From contig CAJLFQ010000049.1 in assembly GCA_905205975.1 (NCBI GenBank), forward strand, positions 1 through 16,635: a stretch of 16,635 bases of DNA, written 5' to 3'. Position 1 is the first letter of the stretch. Each line of letters starts with the position of its first letter. The position numbers were made by a program, and so were the translations under genes. The notes beneath the pieces are model-generated. The model made no database searches. It was not told the DNA's origin and worked only from the letters and a program-made list of their open reading frames with translations. This document shows positions 7,801 through 16,273 of the stretch, one piece after another. The stretch is from an uncultured Eubacteriales bacterium. Lineage in GTDB: Bacteria > Bacillota > Clostridia > Oscillospirales > QAMX01.

Positions 7801-10800
7801 GCACTTCAACGCGATAGTCCCGGCCATCCAGTTCCAGATCGGACGGACGCAGCAGCTGGATGTCGTCGATGACATCGCTCGGGTTCACCGCTTCATGTGT
7901 CCGGATGATGGTCAGCCGGTCGATGGTATACGCATCCAGCGCACGCTGCATTTCCTGCGCACGCGTACCGGCTTCGCCGCGCACCGTCAGCGCAATATCA
8001 TGGTCGATCGAAATGGCCGACTCATCCAGCTGCGTCAGGTTGAAAACCAGTTCCGCATGCAGGGTGACTGCCGTATCGTTGCGCGGACGGGTGACCACGC
8101 CGACACCGGCTGCGCCGCCCGGCGTACCCGGCTGCACGGCGATAATTTCATCATGATCGCTGCTCCAGGTCAGCGAAATCCAGCCGTATCCTTCCGGTGA
8201 GGTCGGAAGCGTCAGATTCTGATCGACTGCGTCGGCGCTGGTATTCGCGCCCTGAACGGCTGCAAATGTCAGCGCATCCTTCGCCGGCTGCATGGCCGTG
8301 CGGACGCGCGCCGCATCCCACGGCAGATTGACCTGCATGGTCACGGCTGTCTCTGCGCCGTCCATCGCCAGTTGAAGCACCACGCCGCTGACGATGCCGA
8401 AGGAGGCGCCGCTCTGCGCCGGATCACGGAAGAAATAGCGCAGGGTGCCGATCGGCGCGATCCCCCACTCTGCCGCTGTATCCGCCGGTTCGCCGGGATT
8501 GCTGACGGTAATCGTCAGCTGATTTGCTGACTTCAGGCGCACAAAATCGTCGGTCAGCTTTCCGTCAATCATGCGTTTGAGGCAGGACTGAATGTCTGCG
8601 TCTGTGCCGTAAACCGGGTTCAAAACGCCGGAAAGCAGCTCTTTCAGCGAATCCAGCTCGTGCTGCGCGGTTTTCAGCGCCGACCAGACCGTGATTTCAA
8701 ACGTTTTGGTATCGGATGCCTGACCGCGGGAGATGGCTGCCGTCAGCGTAACCGTTACACTGCCGCCTGCGGGGAGCGTAACCCGGCCGTCCGCTGCAAT
8801 CACCGCCGCATTGCTGCTGGTCCAAACGATCGTTGTTCCGTTTTCACCCGATGCCGGAAGTTGCAGCGTCATCGCCTGTTTGACAATGGTCGGACGGATT
8901 GTCAGCGCAGCTTTATCGGCCGCAACCGCCGCGCGATCCTCATCAACGTCCGGCTGTGAACCGCCCTGCCATGCAAGGATCGGATACCCATCGTTTTGAC
9001 CGTCGTCTTGGCGGAATGCCTCGCCCAGTGCAAGAACAAAGGCTTCCGCCTTCATCTCGTCTGCCGTTTTGGATTCCGTATCGCCTGTACCATAGCCGAT
9101 ACCGCCGTGATAGATCGTTTCAGCCCGTTTCTGATAGAAGCTGTTTTCGAGGTAATAGCAGTTTTCAACCGTTGCAACGGTCTCGCCGCTGCCCTGCGCA
9201 TCGGTTACGGTGCCTACGATTGCGCCGCAGAACGGCTGTCCGCTCGTAGACGTTTCGGTGCAGACGATTTTCCCGGCGTTGTAGCAGTTGACAATCGACG
9301 CCGTCGTCTGATTTTCGATGCCGACAATGCCGCCCGTGCGTTTGAGGCCGCGAACCTCACCCATGTTGTAGCAGTTGGTGACACTGCCGTCGGCCACGCC
9401 GGCGATGCCGCCGATGCCGCCGTAGGATTCGGCGCCGCCGATGACCGTGCCGAAGTTTGCACAGCCGCTCACCGGCCCGTACGCGTAACCGACGATACCG
9501 CCCAGATAGGTGATGTTGTAACTGCTGTATGCATTTGCCGAATGGGAAGTGGAGATTTCACCGAAGTTCGCGCAGTTTTCGATCCGCCCGGTGTTGTAGA
9601 GAATGCCGACGATGCCGCCTGTGCGCATCCATGTGCCGTGCACTTTCATTTCGTTGATGCAGTTCTCAAATGCGCCGTATGAGGTGCGGCAGATGCCGCC
9701 GACGTTGGAGGTATTGGACGCCGTGACCACGTTTTCACCGGTCACCCGCAGGTTCTTGATATGGCTTTCTGCCGCGTTGAACCCGAAGAGTTCATGGTTC
9801 AGCCCATGGATGGTATGACCTGCGCCGTCAAAAACGCCGTTATACGGGTGGTCATAGGTGCCAATCGAGACCCATGTGTTTTGTGTCTGTTCGTCGTTGA
9901 TCCAGATCTCCGCCGTTAGGATCGCATGGAGGCTGGTATTGCCGCCGTTGACGGTTTCTGCGAACCATGCCAGTTCCTCTGCGCTGGCGATCTGGTAAAC
10001 ATCGCCGGATTTTGCCGGTTCTGTTTTCGTTGTGCCGTCCCACGTCGTCCGGAGCGCCATGACAAACGCAACGGTCTTTGCCTCGTTTGCAACGGTGAAT
10101 TCGCCGGCTGCATCAAACCATCCGGCGGCTTTGCAGACATATGTGTATGTGCCGTTCGGAAGGCTGACCGGCGCTGCATCCGTCACATGTGCAATCAGGA
10201 CGCTTTCACAGGAGATATCCAGTGTGTACGCCGCCGTCTGGCCGCCGAAATCCGGCAGCAGCGTCACCGCATACGTCGGCGACTGCGTCAGAACGATTTC
10301 CGGCACGTCCACCGGGGCGTCTGCAACCGTCAGCGTTCCGTGCGCAGTTTCATATCCGAATTTTTCAACCCGGTAGGTATAGCTGCCGTTCGGCAGATTC
10401 AGTTCGTTGCCTGTGCCGACCAGCGTGCCATCGCTGTAAACGGTAATCACAGCGTCCGCCGGCGTCACATGGAAGGTCACCGCAAAGGTTTCCGCTTCCA
10501 GCGTCACGTCCATGCGCTGGCTGCCTTCGGCGGCGTCGAATGAGCCGGAGACCGTGTTGTACTTTTCCTTCGTGATCTGGTAGTGATAGACGCCGGTTTC
10601 CAGCAGATACACGCCCGGCTCTGCCGCGGTGACGGTTTCGCCCGAAGCGTCCGTCACCTGCACCGCTGCCTCCGGCGTGCAGAAGAACGCCTGAACGTGA
10701 CGCGCGTCATCAGACTGCCAATCCAGCACCGGCGTTTCCGCCTCTGCCAGCCATGCAAAGCTGCCGCCCAGCGTCGCCGCAAACCGTTTGCTCTGTGCCG

Positions 10801-13800
10801 TCTGTGCATTGACCGCCTGCGCCATATCGTCTTCCGCCGCGTTGGAGCCGATTGCAAGCGCTGCGCTTGTATCCAGATACCATGCGTTGGTGATGCACGC
10901 CGTGTCATCACCTTTGCTGCCGGCGATGGCACCGACCAAATCGCCGGTGGCTGTCACGGCGCCTGCATTGTAAACGGATGTGATGGTTGCTTTGTATGCG
11001 CTGTGGAGTCTGCCGACGATGCCGCCGACGCCCTGTTTGGAACCGGCGCCAAAAACAGCCCCGGTATTCAGGCACGCGCGCAGCGCCGCATTTGCGCCGA
11101 GGAAACCCGTGATGCCGCCGACGCTGTCGGCCGTGCCGGTCACGGCGCCCGTGTTGACGCAGCCCGTAATCGGAACCGCGCCTGTCCCTGAAATGCCGCC
11201 GACAGAATCTTTCCCGGACACGGTACCGCTGTTCAGGCAGCGTGCAATGGATACGCCGTAAGAGGACGAACCGACGATGCCGCCGACATAGCCGTTGGTC
11301 CCGCCGTTGACTGTGCCCTCATTGACGCAATCCAGAATGGAAGCGGATTGATCTGTGTAGTTGGCCATGCAGCCTGTGATGCCGCCGAGGAATGCGTTTG
11401 AATTCTGTTTGGCGGTCGTCACCTCTGCGGCGTTGACGCAGGATTCGATCCGTCCGCCTGCCAAGAGGCCGGCGATGCCGCCCACATACTGCGTGCCGCA
11501 GACGCGCCCTTCCACCGTCAGGTTTCGGATGACGCCGTTTTTATAGACGATGCCGAAGAGACCCGCGCCCTGTTCGCTGCATTCGACGTTGAGTCCGCGA
11601 ATCGTATGGCCTGCGCCGTCAAAAACAGCGTTGTAGCCGCGTTTTTCCGATGTGATGGTTCCGGACTGCGATGCCGGTTTGTACGCCCAGATCGGTGTCC
11701 ACAAACAGCCGCCAAGATCGATGTCCTGCGTCAGTTCCGCACCGGTCGTATAGCTGCCGTAAGCGGTCTGGTTCACCTGATCGCGGTACCAAGCGAGTTC
11801 ATAGCCGTTTGAAATCAGGTAAATGCCGTCCCGTTTTTGCGGTTCTACGCTGGTTTCGCCGTCCCAAACGGCGCTGTATGACATTTCACCCGTGATGGTC
11901 AGCGGCTCTTCCGCAACGGTGAAAGCGCCGGTCAGTTTGCCGAGCGTCGGCGCTTTGACGACATAGGTATATGCACCGGATGGGAAGAAGTGCGGTTCTT
12001 GATTCGTCAGGGCAAACGTCCGGCCGGAATCGGTGTGCGTCACCGTGATCGCTGGCTGACCTTCTGCAAAAGTCCCGTCTGTCCGCTGAATCGCAAAGGT
12101 CACCTCGGCGCCGGTCTGCCGGGTCAGTGTGACTTCTGTATCAACCGGCGCACCGTCAACCGTAACCGTGCCGGCTGCCGTCTGATAGCCGAAGGCTTCA
12201 GCGGTATAGCCGTATGTGCCGTTCGGAAGCGCATAGGAGCCGTCTGTTCCCGGCGTCAGGATCTGATCGCCTTGCTTCAATGTCAGAGCGGCATCTGCCG
12301 GTACCAGGCGGAATGTGACGGCATAGCGCCGGATTTTCAGTTCAACCGTGCGAGATTCGTCTGCATAGGCAACGGTCAGCGCGCCCTCTTCCGGGGCGTA
12401 GTCGCCCGTCCCGCACGAAACGGTATAGGTATAGTCTCCGGCCAGGACATCAAAAATGAACGTCCCGTTTTCCGCGCTTCTGGCCGTCAGCGCCGTACCG
12501 CCGCGCATCAGCACCACGGTGGCTTCCGCCGGAACAGCCGTGATGGTCACCGTATACTGCGCGTCGGGGGTCTGCCATTTCAGGAGCGGATATGCCGTGC
12601 CGTCGACAAAAGAGCCGCCCAGCAGCGCCGCCAACGACTGCATTTCATCGGCTGTTTTGGCTGTTGCGTTGGAATCGCTCGCCCCGCAGGCATCGAGGTA
12701 ATAGCAGTTTTCAACTTTAGAATTGCTGCCATAGCCCTTATAGCCGGCAATCGCCTTGTTCGACGTGCTGGCAATGCTGCCGGCGTTGAAGCAGTTTTGA
12801 ATCCGTCCCGTTGATTTCCCGGCGATCCCGCCGGCATAATAGGCCTGCTGTATGCTGCCCAGGTTATAACAGCTTTCGACTGTCCCCGTCTGTTCGCCCG
12901 CGATGCCGCCGAAGAAGCCGTAATTGGTTTTTTCGTGGCCGCGAATCAGTGCAGCGCCATTGAAGCAGTATGCAATGGTTCCGCTGCTTTTCCCGGCGAT
13001 CCCGCCGATGCCGCTGTCGGCATAGACGTTTTGTGTGACCGCGCCGTCGAGCACAGCACAGGCACGGATGGTCCCGTTGTTTTCACCGGCAACGGCACCG
13101 ACGTTTGATTTTCCTTCCACAGATACCTGTGTCAGAAGAAGACGCTCCACGCATCCCGTCTCACCGATCACACCGAACAAACCGAGGCGTTCCGTCCCCG
13201 CAACATGCAGCCCCTGAATGGTGTGGCCGTTGCCGGAGAAGGAGCCCAGATAACTCTCTGCGGCGGATTTGCCGATGGGGGTAAAATCGCGGACGGTGTC
13301 TGCATCGCCCAATTCGATGTCCGCAATCAGAACCGCATCCAGCGTCCGGCTGCCCGCATTCACCTGTGCGGCGAACCACGCCAGTTCTTCACCGCTGGCA
13401 ATCTGATACACACCGTTGATGAGCGCGGGTTCGGTCAGCGTTTCACCATCCCAGACGTGCGTTTCCGTCATCGTGACGGCAATCGTCTGTGCGCGGTCTG
13501 CCGTCAGTTCCCCGTGAACCGTCTTGTAGCCCTTTGCTTTGATGATGTAGGTATAGGAACCCGACGGCAGCCGGTAAAGTGCGCCGTTGGCGGGGTCCAT
13601 GATGGTTCCTTCGGCATTTGTCACCAGAATCGCGGCATCTGCCGGTGTCACATCAAACCGGATTTCATACCGCGCGCTTTCCGTCAGCGTCGCCGGACAG
13701 GCATAGTCCTGCCCTGCGACCGTGAACGTTCCGCCCGTTATCGTTTCATATCCAAACAGACTGGCGTCAAAGGTATAAACGCCGTCCGGCAGAAGCCACG

Positions 13801-15343
13801 TCCCGGCTTTCACCGGTTCTATGACGCTGCCGTTCTGAGAAACCGTCAGCTTTGTGCCGGCCTGCATCGCTGGGAACGTCACATACCAGCATTTTGTCCA
13901 TTTGGCGTAGAGGTCGAGATCCGCCGTCAGCGTGATGGCTGCGCCGTCTGCATAGACGACTTCTCCGTCCGGCGTTTCCGCCCAGCCGTCAAAACGAAGC
14001 TTTTCCCGCTCAAACGGATTGGCCTGTAAATGCCCGCCTGCAAAAACGCCCTGCACGGCGGTTTCACCGGTTCCGTCATTGGCATGGAACGTCACCTGAT
14101 ACGGCAGAGCCACTGTAAAATCCTTGATCCATGCGCAGTCGCTGCCGCCGCTGCCGCTGGTGTCCTTTGTAAAGGCAATCCGAACAACATCCCCGGCCTC
14201 TGCCTCAACGGTATATGTGCCGTAGTCGGTCATTTCGCCGCTGAAATTCGCTTTTTCCTGATAGCTGTCGTTCAGCGCCGTGCCGTTTTTGCTGATTTTC
14301 AAAAAGTCCCACCGGGTTTCGCTGGACGTCCGGTAGGCAAACGTCAATGCCGCGGCTTTTTGAAAGGTCAGCTGAATGGCCGATTCCGACTGATGCTGTC
14401 CCGCGTTGCCGGAGACAAGCGCTTCGCCGCCGGCCTCCGCCGTCCATGGATAGACCGTATCGTTTTCAACGGCGGCAATCCCATCCAGCGCCGTGAAGAA
14501 CGACGCAAAATCCGCCGCAGGCGGCGTCGCGGTTTCAACGATTTGAATCGTATAGACCCCGGCGGGCACCTTTTCTGCACCGCCGTAGGCGCCGTTGTTC
14601 ATGGACGGCCATGCAGGATCGCCGACAACAACCTGAAGGGTGTCGCCCGCAGAAACCGCAATGGCGGCTCCTCTTTTATAGCCGGTGTCCGCTGCGTTAT
14701 AGGCGGTCGATTTGTAGATACGCACCTGAAAATTCTTGTTGGTCGCCGTCGGCGTGACAGTCACGGTTCCGCTCGTCTGACCCTCGCCAAGCGCTAGCTC
14801 ATACTGCGTTTTAGCCGAACTGAACGCCGGTTCCAAGGCGCCGCCGGTCACCGCAAGCGCTTTGAGCGTTTTTGTCGTATCGTTGGCGATTCCGCCGACG
14901 TCGCCGCCGAACAGCAGCGAGTAGACAAAATGTACTTCGTCACCGTCGGAGAGCGCATAACTACCGAGCGTTGCATTGGTAAACCAATCGTTGTAGGTCG
15001 CCATCCACCCGGCTGAGCTTGTCTCATCTGCTTTCAGCCCGGCAATTTCCGTGACATAATCGCCGCTGGCCGTGATCGTCAGACCTGCCGCTTCGATGGC
15101 GCGTTTTGCAGCTGTGAAGGCTGTATCGCCGCCCTGAATCGCGATCCATGTATCCAGCTTGACGCCGGACCACGGCGAAACGCCATCGGACCAGCTGCCG
15201 GACGCGGCATCTGCCGTCGAGTTTTCGACAAGGATGTGTGCGCGCGCCTCCGTCGCATCTGCCAATGCATCCAACGGAGCCAGCTGCACGATCATCACAA
15301 GCGCCAGCAGCAGCGAAAACAGCCGTACCCTTGTTTTCTTCAT
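4841..15343 (-). CDS. Giant SLH-anchored protein: DUF4430, PEGA/GLUG repeats, toroid
   Basis: A 3500-residue surface protein. Order of parts: signal peptide 1-29; DUF4430-like domain about 34-150 (ends FGGDVGG); cadherin-like beta-sandwich about 157-270; a jelly-roll-like segment 276-413; InlB-type repeat 415-483 (ends LYAKW); three cycles of PEGA-like beta-sandwiches followed by a GLUG-type beta-helix (486-923, 928-1543, 1548-2126); degenerate bacterial Ig-like domains near 2131-2221, 2345-2456 and 2580-2715; an alpha/alpha-toroid 2716-2998 (VDATAMALTALAPY, GGFRHTA); helical linker 3000-3130; a second DUF4430 3131-3249 (GATVYDLL, SGWVHAVNGEYPNVG, DGDQVSWHYV); helical linker; three SLH domains 3319-3498. 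Toroid then DUF4430 is the domain order of transcobalamin and intrinsic factor. ATG 15343 is chosen because a normal signal peptide starts there with AGAAGGG upstream; an upstream extension to 15439 would run into the terminator. First gene of the B12-riboswitch operon. Inferred: cell-surface corrinoid capture; the beta-helices may bind glycan or protein. Confidence 0.92.
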   Translation of the reverse strand: MKKTRVRLFSLLLALVMIVQLAPLDALADATEARAHILVENSTADAASGSWSDGVSPWSGVKLDTWIAIQGGDTAFTAAKRAIEAAGLTITASGDYVTEIAGLKADETSSAGWMATYNDWFTNATLGSYALSDGDEVHFVYSLLFGGDVGGIANDTTKTLKALAVTGGALEPAFSSAKTQYELALGEGQTSGTVTVTPTATNKNFQVRIYKSTAYNAADTGYKRGAAIAVSAGDTLQVVVGDPAWPSMNNGAYGGAEKVPAGVYTIQIVETATPPAADFASFFTALDGIAAVENDTVYPWTAEAGGEALVSGNAGQHQSESAIQLTFQKAAALTFAYRTSSETRWDFLKISKNGTALNDSYQEKANFSGEMTDYGTYTVEAEAGDVVRIAFTKDTSGSGGSDCAWIKDFTVALPYQVTFHANDGTGETAVQGVFAGGHLQANPFEREKLRFDGWAETPDGEVVYADGAAITLTADLDLYAKWTKCWYVTFPAMQAGTKLTVSQNGSVIEPVKAGTWLLPDGVYTFDASLFGYETITGGTFTVAGQDYACPATLTESARYEIRFDVTPADAAILVTNAEGTIMDPANGALYRLPSGSYTYIIKAKGYKTVHGELTADRAQTIAVTMTETHVWDGETLTEPALINGVYQIASGEELAWFAAQVNAGSRTLDAVLIADIELGDADTVRDFTPIGKSAAESYLGSFSGNGHTIQGLHVAGTERLGLFGVIGETGCVERLLLTQVSVEGKSNVGAVAGENNGTIRACAVLDGAVTQNVYADSGIGGIAGKSSGTIAYCFNGAALIRGHEKTNYGFFGGIAGEQTGTVESCYNLGSIQQAYYAGGIAGKSTGRIQNCFNAGSIASTSNKAIAGYKGYGSNSKVENCYYLDACGASDSNATAKTADEMQSLAALLGGSFVDGTAYPLLKWQTPDAQYTVTITAVPAEATVVLMRGGTALTARSAENGTFIFDVLAGDYTYTVSCGTGDYAPEEGALTVAYADESRTVELKIRRYAVTFRLVPADAALTLKQGDQILTPGTDGSYALPNGTYGYTAEAFGYQTAAGTVTVDGAPVDTEVTLTRQTGAEVTFAIQRTDGTFAEGQPAITVTHTDSGRTFALTNQEPHFFPSGAYTYVVKAPTLGKLTGAFTVAEEPLTITGEMSYSAVWDGETSVEPQKRDGIYLISNGYELAWYRDQVNQTAYGSYTTGAELTQDIDLGGCLWTPIWAYKPASQSGTITSEKRGYNAVFDGAGHTIRGLNVECSEQGAGLFGIVYKNGVIRNLTVEGRVCGTQYVGGIAGLLAGGRIESCVNAAEVTTAKQNSNAFLGGITGCMANYTDQSASILDCVNEGTVNGGTNGYVGGIVGSSSYGVSIARCLNSGTVSGKDSVGGISGTGAVPITGCVNTGAVTGTADSVGGITGFLGANAALRACLNTGAVFGAGSKQGVGGIVGRLHSAYKATITSVYNAGAVTATGDLVGAIAGSKGDDTACITNAWYLDTSAALAIGSNAAEDDMAQAVNAQTAQSKRFAATLGGSFAWLAEAETPVLDWQSDDARHVQAFFCTPEAAVQVTDASGETVTAAEPGVYLLETGVYHYQITKEKYNTVSGSFDAAEGSQRMDVTLEAETFAVTFHVTPADAVITVYSDGTLVGTGNELNLPNGSYTYRVEKFGYETAHGTLTVADAPVDVPEIVLTQSPTYAVTLLPDFGGQTAAYTLDISCESVLIAHVTDAAPVSLPNGTYTYVCKAAGWFDAAGEFTVANEAKTVAFVMALRTTWDGTTKTEPAKSGDVYQIASAEELAWFAETVNGGNTSLHAILTAEIWINDEQTQNTWVSIGTYDHPYNGVFDGAGHTIHGLNHELFGFNAAESHIKNLRVTGENVVTASNTSNVGGICRTSYGAFENCINEMKVHGTWMRTGGIVGILYNTGRIENCANFGEISTSHSANAYSSYNITYLGGIVGYAYGPVSGCANFGTVIGGAESYGGIGGIAGVADGSVTNCYNMGEVRGLKRTGGIVGIENQTTASIVNCYNAGKIVCTETSTSGQPFCGAIVGTVTDAQGSGETVATVENCYYLENSFYQKRAETIYHGGIGYGTGDTESKTADEMKAEAFVLALGEAFRQDDGQNDGYPILAWQGGSQPDVDEDRAAVAADKAALTIRPTIVKQAMTLQLPASGENGTTIVWTSSNAAVIAADGRVTLPAGGSVTVTLTAAISRGQASDTKTFEITVWSALKTAQHELDSLKELLSGVLNPVYGTDADIQSCLKRMIDGKLTDDFVRLKSANQLTITVSNPGEPADTAAEWGIAPIGTLRYFFRDPAQSGASFGIVSGVVLQLAMDGAETAVTMQVNLPWDAARVRTAMQPAKDALTFAAVQGANTSADAVDQNLTLPTSPEGYGWISLTWSSDHDEIIAVQPGTPGGAAGVGVVTRPRNDTAVTLHAELVFNLTQLDESAISIDHDIALTVRGEAGTRAQEMQRALDAYTIDRLTIIRTHEAVNPSDVIDDIQLLRPSDLELDGRDYRVEVLPSNEAASVNGYRLNVLRPLPGSPAVDAALTVRLTHKASGESLKKQIGTLHIRSLDQAEIDRELALMAAVKAHFFDGIKGENKYADHITKDLHAFREVYMNGTDLVWVYNISEETGAGIRPVDLPKTGYDESYNLFHSSNPAVIAHENLLVTRPSETQTVTITACLSSEQFARYAEKYPENASFAALNRQIVTADVTVLGASEDDRDWRDMRDAALLYLRTNLTQTDPWEWAVFANARFGQQAPAWYMSCLRQLNQSLVSGQPMDTADAERAVLALTALGLDASAYDVDGTAYDLIARVAAETDGKYRAAETGNTVLAFALLAIDAKPYDGPREAFVSLLVERQLTNGAWNINEKNPEANVDATAMALTALAPYASDETVRAAAEKALTWLAGKFENGFGSAETDAQVLTALSAWNINAQTDSRFTGLLDSLLNYAQPSGGFRHTAQSAKESRMPTEQAAYALVAYGRMLNGENRLYDMRDAQNLLPSAEVQTVIALIDALTVNDCKHETALKIQAIETLLAQLSEEERAGVTNAQAFAEKKAAFQTLLTACRDQALETLRQAFEALDKEQYTASFYAVLEQAYQDGCTAIQNAGDEEAVQKALSDAERALHAREETRITVTFSLTGDTEHGKHGHSGYQTWIAGSMYTLNEGATVYDLLIQALAEAGMAQIGAEQNYVSAIRAPASHGGFWLAQLDHGSGSGWVHAVNGEYPNVGLKDYVLRDGDQVSWHYVDNYAAELPGISGADRVTALIDALGYVTEEDAEAVQAARAAYDALTEAEKQAVENLKKLEKAEEILKKLGSPLPFDDVDGSWAKESIRYAYAYGLMNGVGGRRFAPQATMTRAMLVTILYRLAEAEPVDAPNPFSDVPADVWYTEAVVWAFENGIAQGNGKGEFQPDAPVTREQLAVMLRRYAVCQGKPSDAAGKLTAFADAGDDSAWAVDGMAWAVEYGMINGRTGGLLAPQACAARAEAAAMIIRFIRNILD
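8966..13888 (-). repeat. Three diverged PEGA-plus-GLUG super-repeats within the giant gene
   Basis: Coding super-repeats lie at about 13888-12575, 12562-10715 and 10702-8966. Each begins with two or three beta-sandwich units of about 70 residues following the pattern TPADA...LPNGSYTY...GYxTxxG. Then comes a hinge WDGxTxxEP...YxIxSxxELAWF, a run of GLUG units (VGGIAG...GxIxxCxNxGxV), and a closing YYL...LGGSF...YPxLxWQ motif. The copies are clearly homologous at the protein level but diverged, indicating old internal duplication rather than recent copying. The middle block has the most GLUG units. Confidence 0.85.
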
Positions 15344-15427
15344 GTGTTCTGCCCTTCTTTCAGATTCATCTGATCTTTTGGTTTGATCTTTCCAGACCCA
15401 GCACATGCGTTTGGAACCACTTCCGGC

Positions 15428-15461
15428 AAACAAAAACACCCGTACCGGAAGGGTACAGGTG
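15428..15461 (-). terminator. Riboswitch-controlled intrinsic terminator
   Basis: On the minus strand CACCTGTACC (15461-15452) pairs with GGTACGGGTG (15446-15437), ten pairs including one U-G, around a 5-nt loop, followed at once by TTTTTGTTT. It lies between the cobalamin aptamer and the giant gene start 85 bp further on, the expected place for a transcription-attenuating OFF switch. Confidence 0.85.
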
Positions 15462-15576
15462 CAGTCTGATCGTCAGTCTTTCGGGAAAATCGTGCACGAA
15501 GAAAGCCGCAGCAGTGAATGCTGCGTGACGGTCGGCTGCACGTTCCCTGTCCGATTGTGTATGCTGAAAGCCGTTT
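15459..15576 (-). promoter_or_regulatory. Expression platform between B12 aptamer and terminator
   Basis: This segment holds a local hairpin CGCAGCA/TGCTGCG (15507-15525) inside a longer stem closed by CGTGCA/TGCACG (15537-15542 with 15491-15496). The minus-strand GTGCAG at 15541-15536 can instead pair with CTGCAC at 15464-15459, which includes the base of the terminator stem. That alternative is a plausible antiterminator, making ligand-dependent switching possible. The pairings are visible in sequence; the switching scheme is inferred. Confidence 0.5.
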
Positions 15577-15696
15577 GGCGGCCGGTGGGTATTCCGGCTT
15601 TGCAGGGTTGACCTGCGTTTACGGTAATGACGGTTGTGTCGGATTTGCACCGAACTTCCCCCTCATCCGACGTGCTGCATCGGAACCTGACCGCCT
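15577..15696 (-). ncRNA. Cobalamin (B12) riboswitch aptamer
   Basis: Minus-strand core elements of the cobalamin riboswitch (RF00174) appear in order: GGTTCC; a GGGGGAAG segment (15662-15655); GGTGCAAATCC (15651-15641); CAACCG; ATTACCGTAA (15628-15619); a small hairpin GCAGG/CCTGC; and the 3' box AGCCGGAATACCCACCGGC (15599-15581). The closing stem GGCGG/CCGCC pairs 15695-15691 with 15581-15577. Binding of adenosyl- or another cobalamin should favour the downstream terminator and turn off the giant-toroid-lipoprotein operon when B12 is plentiful. No clear promoter is visible between the small gene ending at 15718 and the aptamer; a weak -10 (TACAAC) lies just before it. Confidence 0.88.
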
Positions 15697-15717
15697 GTGA
15701 TTCAGTTGTAAACGCGC

Positions 15718-16005
15718 TTATTGCTGCTTGGATTTCGGGGCGCCAAAGCGGGCAATCCGGCGCTTTCTGCGCTGTGCAATGCGCTTTTGGCGGATTTTTT
15801 CAGCGCGTCCATCGTCCCGGGCCGGTTTCAGACCCGCGGCCTCCAAAGCCCGCGGCCACGGTCCAAGGAATGCCTTGATCGCCGCAACCTCGTCTGCCGG
15901 AAAATCCGACCGTCTGGGGTATCTTTGCATGTCCGCGCCGGCCAGCGCCTGCTGTTTTTCGACCAGCAGGCGAATGGCATCCGCCTTCGTCAAACGTTTG
16001 TCCAT
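15718..16005 (-). CDS. Small basic protein with homing-endonuclease-associated repeat
   Basis: A 95-residue protein starting MDKRLTKADAIRLL. Its middle matches the homing-endonuclease-associated repeat (HNH_repeat, PF18780), a small DNA-binding helical unit: RYPRRSDFP...AFLGPWPRALEAAGLKP. The tail is strongly basic (EKIRQKRIAQRRKRR), in keeping with nucleic-acid binding. There is no nuclease domain, so it is a stand-alone repeat protein, seen in several Clostridia; its role is unknown. The ATG at 16005 has a modest AAAGGG site 4 nt upstream. It ends 22 bp before the riboswitch closing stem, and no strong promoter lies between, so it may be co-transcribed with the riboswitch leader. Confidence 0.8.
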   Translation of the reverse strand: MDKRLTKADAIRLLVEKQQALAGADMQRYPRRSDFPADEVAAIKAFLGPWPRALEAAGLKPARDDGRAEKIRQKRIAQRRKRRIARFGAPKSKQQ

Positions 16006-16039
16006 ACGCCCTTTGACGCTCCGTTCTCATCAAACAAAT

Positions 16040-16067
16040 AAGCCCGTATCGAAAACGACACGGGCTT
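16040..16067 (-). terminator. 12-bp terminator-like hairpin upstream of the small gene
   Basis: AAGCCCGTGTCG and CGATACGGGCTT on the minus strand form a 12-bp stem with one G-U pair and a TTTT loop, followed by ATTTGTTTG. On the plus strand the stem is followed by only TTTTC. It lies 34 bp before the small gene and about 225 nt from a minus-strand promoter. It could end a short RNA or attenuate transcription into 16005-15718. Confidence 0.55.
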
Positions 16068-16273
16068 TTCAGGCGGATTCATCTGACGAAACCGGAAAAC
16101 CGTGCGTTTTCGAATTTCGTATTTTTCATGCCACAAAATACGCTGCCGCAGACCGTCACAGTGTTTCTGACTGAATGGCAGGGGCATAGACCCCCGATCA
16201 TATCACAGGAATGGCAGTTGTGCCGGAATGGAACCGGCTTACACTTGATCTACTCAGCTTGCAACTTTTCAAC

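Noticed and set aside
5894..14797. Numerous long plus-strand frames opposite the giant gene
   Set aside because: They follow the third-position GC pattern of the opposite strand, are basic and low in complexity, and lack start signals.
15344..15439. Upstream extension of the giant gene to 15439
   Set aside because: It would start inside the riboswitch terminator and displace the signal peptide.
15990..16187. 65-codon minus-strand frame (MPLPFSQKHCDG...) upstream of the small gene
   Set aside because: It contains a 12-bp terminator-like hairpin, has a poor ribosome-binding site and no family match. It overlaps the next start by 16 nt, so it could be real, but I see too little to call it.
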